From assembly GCA_934667105.1 (NCBI GenBank), contig CAKULG010000002.1, forward strand, positions 151,308-215,307: a stretch of DNA of 64,000 nucleotides, in the 5' to 3' direction. A model generated the notes under the pieces. It did no database searches and had not been told where the DNA came from. It saw only the letters and a program-made list of their open reading frames with translations. This DNA comes from an uncultured Clostridia bacterium. Its GTDB lineage: Bacteria; Bacillota; Clostridia; Christensenellales; Aristaeellaceae. This document shows, piece by piece, positions 59,999-64,000 of this stretch (position 1 is the first letter of the stretch; each line of letters opens with the position of its first letter). The position numbers and the translations under genes were made by a program.

Positions 59999-60817
59999 TT
60001 ACTCCACGCCGTTATCCGCCATAAAGCCTGCAATGGTGCCGTCCGCCAGCCAGGCGCTGATCTTCTCCTCCACAAAAGCGGAGAAGCCGGAGCCCTTCTT
60101 CGTGGCCACGCCGTATTCCTGGGGCGCGAACTGCGCGTCGATAAAGGAGCGGCCGGGGGTCTTGTAAATGGCCAGGATGGATTTATCCACCGAGAAGGCG
60201 TCCAATTCGCCCGCGCTCAGGGCGGTGGAAATGGTGGGATAATCGTCGTACTGCTGGAAGGATACGGTGTCCGTCCAGGTGGCGGGGTCAAAGGTATCTC
60301 GGCTGTAATCCTTGCCGTCGATCAATTCGGCGGCGATCATGGCCTCCACCACGGAGCGGGCGGAGGTGGAGCCGGAGGAAACGCCGATTTTCTTGCCCGC
60401 CAGATCGGCCAGCGTTTTGATGCCGGATTTATCCTCCACCAGCACGGTCACATAATCGGTGTAATAGGGGGTAGAGAAATCCCAGTTCCTTTTGCGCTCG
60501 TCGGTAATAGTAAAGGTGGCCAGAACGCAATCGATGTCCCCGGAATCCAGCAGTTCGGTGCGGGTGGCGGCGGTGACGGTGGTGAATTCCGCCTCCACGC
60601 CCAGTTCTTCCGCCAGCTTATTGGCAATATCAATTTCCATACCGCTGTATTCGCCCGTAAGCATATCCTGATAGCCAAAGCCGACCACTGCGTTTTTCAC
60701 GCCCACCCGCAGCACGCCGCGATCAATAATCGCCTGCACATCGGGCGATACGCCTTCCGCCAGGGCGGGCGCGCACATAAGCAGCAGCGCCAGAAGCAGA
60801 CAAATCATTCGTTTCAT
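59999..60817 (-). CDS. Amino acid ABC transporter substrate-binding protein
   Basis: 272 residues. Signal peptide MKRMICLLLALLLMCAPALA, cleaved before EG; there is no lipobox cysteine in a usable position. RGVLRVGVKNAVVGFGYQD, GMEIDIANKLAEELGVEAEF, TITDERKRNWDFSTPYYTDY and IGVSSGSTSARSV are the standard SBP_bac_3 motifs. It collects an amino acid for the following permeases. An additional 83 bases separate it from the ATPase gene. Confidence 0.92.
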   Translation of the reverse strand: MKRMICLLLALLLMCAPALAEGVSPDVQAIIDRGVLRVGVKNAVVGFGYQDMLTGEYSGMEIDIANKLAEELGVEAEFTTVTAATRTELLDSGDIDCVLATFTITDERKRNWDFSTPYYTDYVTVLVEDKSGIKTLADLAGKKIGVSSGSTSARSVVEAMIAAELIDGKDYSRDTFDPATWTDTVSFQQYDDYPTISTALSAGELDAFSVDKSILAIYKTPGRSFIDAQFAPQEYGVATKKGSGFSAFVEEKISAWLADGTIAGFMADNGVE

Positions 60818-60900
60818 CGTTTTACCCTCCTTATGTTATCCGGATACCGGAAGGCCGTGGCCGACGCTTCCTATTTCAAGCCCGCAGGCCGGAAATCAAC

Positions 60901-61626
60901 TTACTTTCGCAAAATCTTTCCCAGGAATTGCTTCACCCGCTCGTTTTCGGGATGCTCGAAAAAATGCTCCGGCGTTCCCTCCTCGATGATCTGGCCGTCC
61001 GCCATGAAAACGATTCGATCCGCCACCTGGCGGGCAAAGCCCATTTCGTGGGTCACCACCACCATGGTGATTTTCTCCTTGGCCAGGCAAATCATCACAT
61101 CCAGCACCTCCTGAATCGTTTCCGGATCCAGGGCGGAGGTGGGTTCGTCAAAGAGGATAATTTTCGCCTGGGCGCACAGGGCGCGGGCGATAGCGATGCG
61201 CTGCTGCTGGCCGCCGGACAGGGTGGTGGGATAGGCGTGGGCCTTATCCCGCAGGCCCACCACATCCAGATAATGATAGGCCACCCGCTCCGCCTCCGCC
61301 CGAGATTTATGCTGTAATTTCATGGGCGCCAGGGTCAGATTCCGCAGCACAGTCATATGGGGATACAGATTGAATTGCTGAAACACCATGGCCATGTTCT
61401 CCCGGATCACGCGGGTCTTATTGTGGGCGGTAAGCTCCTGGCCGCTTATGTATACATGGCCGCTGCTAGGCTCCTCCAGGAAATTCATGCAGCGCACGGT
61501 GGTGGATTTCCCGCTGCCCGAGGGCCCGATAATTACCAGCTTCTCCCCCTCGGCAACCTCCAGACTCACATCCTTGAGAACATGCAGCTCTCCAAAATAC
61601 TTGTCTACGTGCTCCAGCTTAATCAT
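60901..61626 (-). CDS. Amino acid ABC transporter ATP-binding protein (GlnQ type)
   Basis: 241 residues. Walker A GPSGSGKST (about 34-42), Q loop MVFQQFNLYPHMTVL, signature LSGGQQQRIAIARAL, Walker B IILFDEPTSALD. First gene of the operon, with an exact promoter upstream. The ATG at 61626 follows GAGGAAG; longer frames start inside the promoter. Confidence 0.95.
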   Translation of the reverse strand: MIKLEHVDKYFGELHVLKDVSLEVAEGEKLVIIGPSGSGKSTTVRCMNFLEEPSSGHVYISGQELTAHNKTRVIRENMAMVFQQFNLYPHMTVLRNLTLAPMKLQHKSRAEAERVAYHYLDVVGLRDKAHAYPTTLSGGQQQRIAIARALCAQAKIILFDEPTSALDPETIQEVLDVMICLAKEKITMVVVTHEMGFARQVADRIVFMADGQIIEEGTPEHFFEHPENERVKQFLGKILRK

Positions 61627-61701
61627 GCCGCTTCCTCGCCTTCTCCGTGGGAGCAATCTGCAAAGGACGGCCGTCATGGGCTCGCGCCTTTGTTCTTGGG
61701 T

Positions 61702-61730
61702 ATTATAAAAAGCCGCGGCCTGTCTGTCAA
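61702..61730 (-). promoter_or_regulatory. Promoter of the amino acid ABC operon
   Basis: Minus strand TTGACA (61730-61725), 17 bases, TATAAT (61707-61702), a perfect consensus. The remaining gap 61731-62115 is AT-rich at first, and I see no gene in it. Confidence 0.85.
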
Positions 61731-62115
61731 TGGATTTCCAGCGGAAAAACAATTAAAATGCAGGATTGTATTCTTGAAAATTCATATTTTGCAATTTTTC
61801 GTTTTCTAATTCGTTATTTTTGACATAGCAATTTTCTTTTCCTGCACAACGACCTATCTGAAAAAGCGCCGCGGCTTCGAGCAAACGAACGGAAGCACGG
61901 GGTGCTGCCGCGTCAAACACAGGTTGCACAAAGCCCAAGGAGAGCGATCAAGGAAAAGGCGGAGATTTGCAATCCAGCGCGGTCAGTCTCCATTCGACCG
62001 CCGCTCGCCCGCCCTGTAAGGTAGAGCCAGGTGCTGCAAACACGATGTTCTGGGGCTTACTTCTCGCCCGGAACAGATATAAAAGTGGATTTTTCGCAAA
62101 TAACCTCCAATCAGC

Positions 62116-62144
62116 TTGACACCACCCGTGACACCAAGTATAAT
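62116..62144 (+). promoter_or_regulatory. Promoter of hicAB
   Basis: TTGACA at 62116-62121 and TATAAT at 62139-62144, spacing 17. Confidence 0.85.
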
Positions 62145-62165
62145 ATGAATGGAAGGGATAATCCA

Positions 62166-62420
62166 ATGTCCAAATGGGAAAAGCTAATCCAAAGAATCCT
62201 GTCCTTATCCAAGGACTTACGATTCGATGAATTGCGTAAGGTATTAGAGAGCTGTGGCTACCAGATGTTTGCACCCTGCAGCGGAAGCAGCCATTATACA
62301 TTCCGAAAACCGGGGTGCCAACCCATCACCATTCCCAAACATGAACCGATTAAAAAGATCTATGTGGAAATGGTGCGTGATATTGTAGAAAGCGAGGCGA
62401 GCTATCATGAAAACAATTGA
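62166..62420 (+). CDS. hicA: HicA-type mRNA interferase toxin
   Basis: 84 residues with the dsRBD-like HicA fold: FDELRKVLESCGYQM, GSSHYTFRKPG (catalytic His43) and ITIPKHEPIKKIYVEMVRDI. Cleaves mRNA when free. GGAAGGGAT precedes the ATG at 62166. It overlaps hicB by 14 bases. HicA in E. coli is shorter (58); this longer type is common in Firmicutes. Confidence 0.9.
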   Translation: MSKWEKLIQRILSLSKDLRFDELRKVLESCGYQMFAPCSGSSHYTFRKPGCQPITIPKHEPIKKIYVEMVRDIVESEASYHENN

Positions 62421-62769
62421 AGAATATATGGCTTTGCCCTATCGGCTGGAGATTATTCCCGATCCAGATGAAGGCGGTTTTGTGGGCGCGTATCCCGAAC
62501 TGCCAGGATGCCTGACCAGCGGGGAAACGATGGAGGAAGTCGCCAAAAACGCTGAAGATGCAAAACGCGCATGGATCAGCGCGGCATTGGAGGAAGGCAT
62601 CACGATCCATGAACCGGATATGCTCAATGCCTATTCCGGACAGTTTAAGCTCCGTATTCCCAAATCCCTTCATCGTTCATTGGCCGAGCATTCCAAAAGC
62701 GAAGGAATCAGCATGAACCAATACTGCTTGTACCTTCTATCCAAGAACGACGCACTATACGGCGTATAA
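62407..62769 (+). CDS. hicB: HicB-type antitoxin
   Basis: 120 residues. A degenerate RNase H-like domain opens the protein (YRLEIIPDPDEGGFVGAYPE then LPGCLTSGETMEEV), and a ribbon-helix-helix DNA-binding domain ends it (LRIPKSLHRSLAEHSKSEGI). It blocks HicA and represses the promoter at 62116-62144. Order toxin-first is normal for hicAB. Confidence 0.92.
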   Translation: MKTIEEYMALPYRLEIIPDPDEGGFVGAYPELPGCLTSGETMEEVAKNAEDAKRAWISAALEEGITIHEPDMLNAYSGQFKLRIPKSLHRSLAEHSKSEGISMNQYCLYLLSKNDALYGV

Positions 62770-62775
62770 CTCTCA

Positions 62776-62805
62776 AACCGTCTTGCCTGGGCAGGACGGT
62801 TTTTA
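62776..62805 (+). terminator. Terminator of hicAB
   Basis: ACCGTCTTG pairs with CAGGACGGT around CCTGGG, then TTTTT. Confidence 0.8.
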
Positions 62806-62910
62806 ACATTTCTCTTCCTGTTTTTGATTAAGGCAGCTTTCGCAAAGAGGCCGTCAGTTGCTTTCATCCCAGAGCAGCTTCTTGTTTTCCTCTTATAGTA
62901 TTCTTGTAAT

Positions 62911-63441
62911 TCATGTTTTCTCCTCAAGCTCTTCCTTCAGACATTGCTCAATGAAAACGCCCTTTTCCGTTCTGTAGCCCAGTCTGTCCCACGGATACTT
63001 TTCCGCAAGGCGCATCTTGAGTGCGGCGTATTCTTTGCAAAGCGCGGGCGACGTCTGAAGCAGGTGCAGGAATGCCATCTGATCCTTCGCTACGGGATTG
63101 TCCGGCGTGGTCAGGTGGATGTATGCCGCGTTATGCTCGTTATCGCCCATTGAAAAGAACCAGCGTCCGGGACGGCCGCACTCGCCAAGGCACAGGAACT
63201 CTTCCGACAACCCGCGAACAGCGTGCAGCAGATCTTCCGTCTTCACCATGACCAATATATCCACAATGGGCTTGCCGCACATACCCGGGACAGCCGTTCC
63301 GCCCACATGGCGAACATCGCATTCGATGTCCTGTGCCAGCAGAATGCCAATGATTACTTCCTTTGTCTGACGGAAGCGCTTCCGCCATTCTTCCTGATGG
63401 GGAACAATTCTGACTTCGTCACGGAAAGACATTCTGCTCAT
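62911..63441 (-). CDS. GrpB family protein (predicted nucleotidyltransferase)
   Basis: 176 residues. VPHQEEWRKRFRQTKEVI near the start, HVGGTAVPGMCGKPIVDILV (a nucleotidyltransferase-type GS...D motif, here GGTAVPG with a Gly in place of Ser) and DNEHNAAYIHLTTPDNP. GrpB/UPF0157 proteins resemble the NTP transferases; no substrate is established. It overlaps the metallophosphoesterase stop by 4 bases. Confidence 0.88.
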   Translation of the reverse strand: MSRMSFRDEVRIVPHQEEWRKRFRQTKEVIIGILLAQDIECDVRHVGGTAVPGMCGKPIVDILVMVKTEDLLHAVRGLSEEFLCLGECGRPGRWFFSMGDNEHNAAYIHLTTPDNPVAKDQMAFLHLLQTSPALCKEYAALKMRLAEKYPWDRLGYRTEKGVFIEQCLKEELEEKT

Positions 63442-64000
63442 GCATTTACTCCCTCCAAATCCGAATAGAACTCCTTCATATCGTCCAAACGCAGGCAGGC
63501 CAGTCGGCCCTCCGGATAGGCGCAGCCGCAGTCGACGCCGATTCTGCCGCTGCCATGGTATATCCTCATGGGAGTGCCGCTCTGGTAATGGCAGGTCGGC
63601 GTATGCCCGAAAATCACGGTTTTTCCCTCCGGGAGCACAGTCGTTTCATCCAGCCGCATCCAGACGGAATCTCTCACGGGATCATCGTATCTGTGCCGGT
63701 AGCCCAGCGGGCCGCCGTGAACGAGCAGGTAATCCGTATCGCCGCAGCAGATTTCAAGATTGACGGGCAATGCCCGGATGATGTCGAGCATTTTCTGCCG
63801 ATACGCTTTGGAGCAGTGCAGCAGACGCGCATGCGTAATATTGCCGCCGTTGCGGTACCAGCGCCGGATGAACTCGTTTTCAGGCGATGCTTTCGTCAGT
63901 GCGTCCAGCATCATGTATTCATGATTGCCCAGCAGCACGGTTGCGTTGGGCATAAGGTACAGCTCCTTCAGAATTTTCAGCCCGAAGGGATTGCGGTCAA
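63438..64000 (-). CDS. Metallophosphoesterase / Ser-Thr phosphatase-like (partial, N-terminus outside)
   Basis: About 187 residues are visible; the frame continues past the right edge with DRNPFGLKIL at the end, the DRG-like part of the PPP signature. VLLGNHEYMM gives the GNHE motif, DYLLVHGGPLG supplies a metal-binding His and VIFGHTPTCHY the last one. This is the bis(5-nucleosyl)-tetraphosphatase/PPP phosphatase family. The beginning of the gene with the GD motif is missing from the window. Confidence 0.85.
   Translation of the reverse strand, partial: DRNPFGLKILKELYLMPNATVLLGNHEYMMLDALTKASPENEFIRRWYRNGGNITHARLLHCSKAYRQKMLDIIRALPVNLEICCGDTDYLLVHGGPLGYRHRYDDPVRDSVWMRLDETTVLPEGKTVIFGHTPTCHYQSGTPMRIYHGSGRIGVDCGCAYPEGRLACLRLDDMKEFYSDLEGVNA

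Overview
The window looks like chromosome from a GC-rich (about 60 percent by eye), low-temperature-gradient-free, ordinary Clostridia-type Firmicute, most likely an anaerobic gut or rumen commensal. The signs are strong GGAGG ribosome-binding sites, TTGACA/TATAAT promoters, a T-box leader, the DUF3842, DUF4363-DUF421, AzlCD and DUF4230 families, an ECF vitamin transporter subunit, tRNAs with encoded CCA, and a large carbohydrate-utilisation region full of glycoside hydrolases without signal peptides. I cannot name the species.

Layout. 1-13.2 kb is housekeeping and envelope: DUF3842, an ECF S component behind a terminator-controlled leader, an orphan MazF, an AEC carrier, a LysM protein, a YkuD L,D-transpeptidase, an FAD dehydrogenase, an AraC/MATE divergent pair, PgsA, DUF4363-DUF421 and AzlCD. 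13.2-24 kb holds TldD/PmbA, YchF, GlpK with a BTAD-type regulator, a TIM-barrel isomerase with a CbbX/SpoVK-like AAA ATPase, and adenine deaminase behind a second structured leader. 24-29.5 kb is an operon of a PBP-type regulator, a DUF5107-TPR protein and an aldose-epimerase-like enzyme. 29.6-31.6 kb is a decayed island of broken short-chain dehydrogenase genes between two tRNA-Leu genes. 31.8-35 kb is a three-gene ABC importer under a T-box whose specifier (UAC) and acceptor-pairing base both point to tyrosine.

35-57 kb is the main accessory block. One AraC-controlled plus-strand operon (enolase-superfamily dehydratase, GH13, GH10, RraA-like, SDR) faces a minus-strand locus containing two GH2 enzymes, a membrane-anchored AraC regulator, an Lpl/Ytc-type oligosaccharide ABC importer and a GH-A-like hydrolase. 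The enzymes have no export signals, so the inferred logic is import of oligosaccharides followed by hydrolysis in the cytoplasm and conversion of a released sugar acid. Two promoters in this locus share a 25-nt upstream element, a good candidate operator. 57-64 kb holds rplS, an amino-acid ABC operon that ends in a cytidylate-kinase-like gene, a HicAB module, a GrpB-family gene and a metallophosphoesterase cut by the window edge.

The points most worth following are: two terminator-type leaders of no class I recognise (ECF transporter; adenine deaminase), the tyrosine T-box, a dispersed palindrome family sitting mostly between convergent genes, the paired operators in the oligosaccharide locus, and stem-loops placed after each of the three ABC binding-protein genes.
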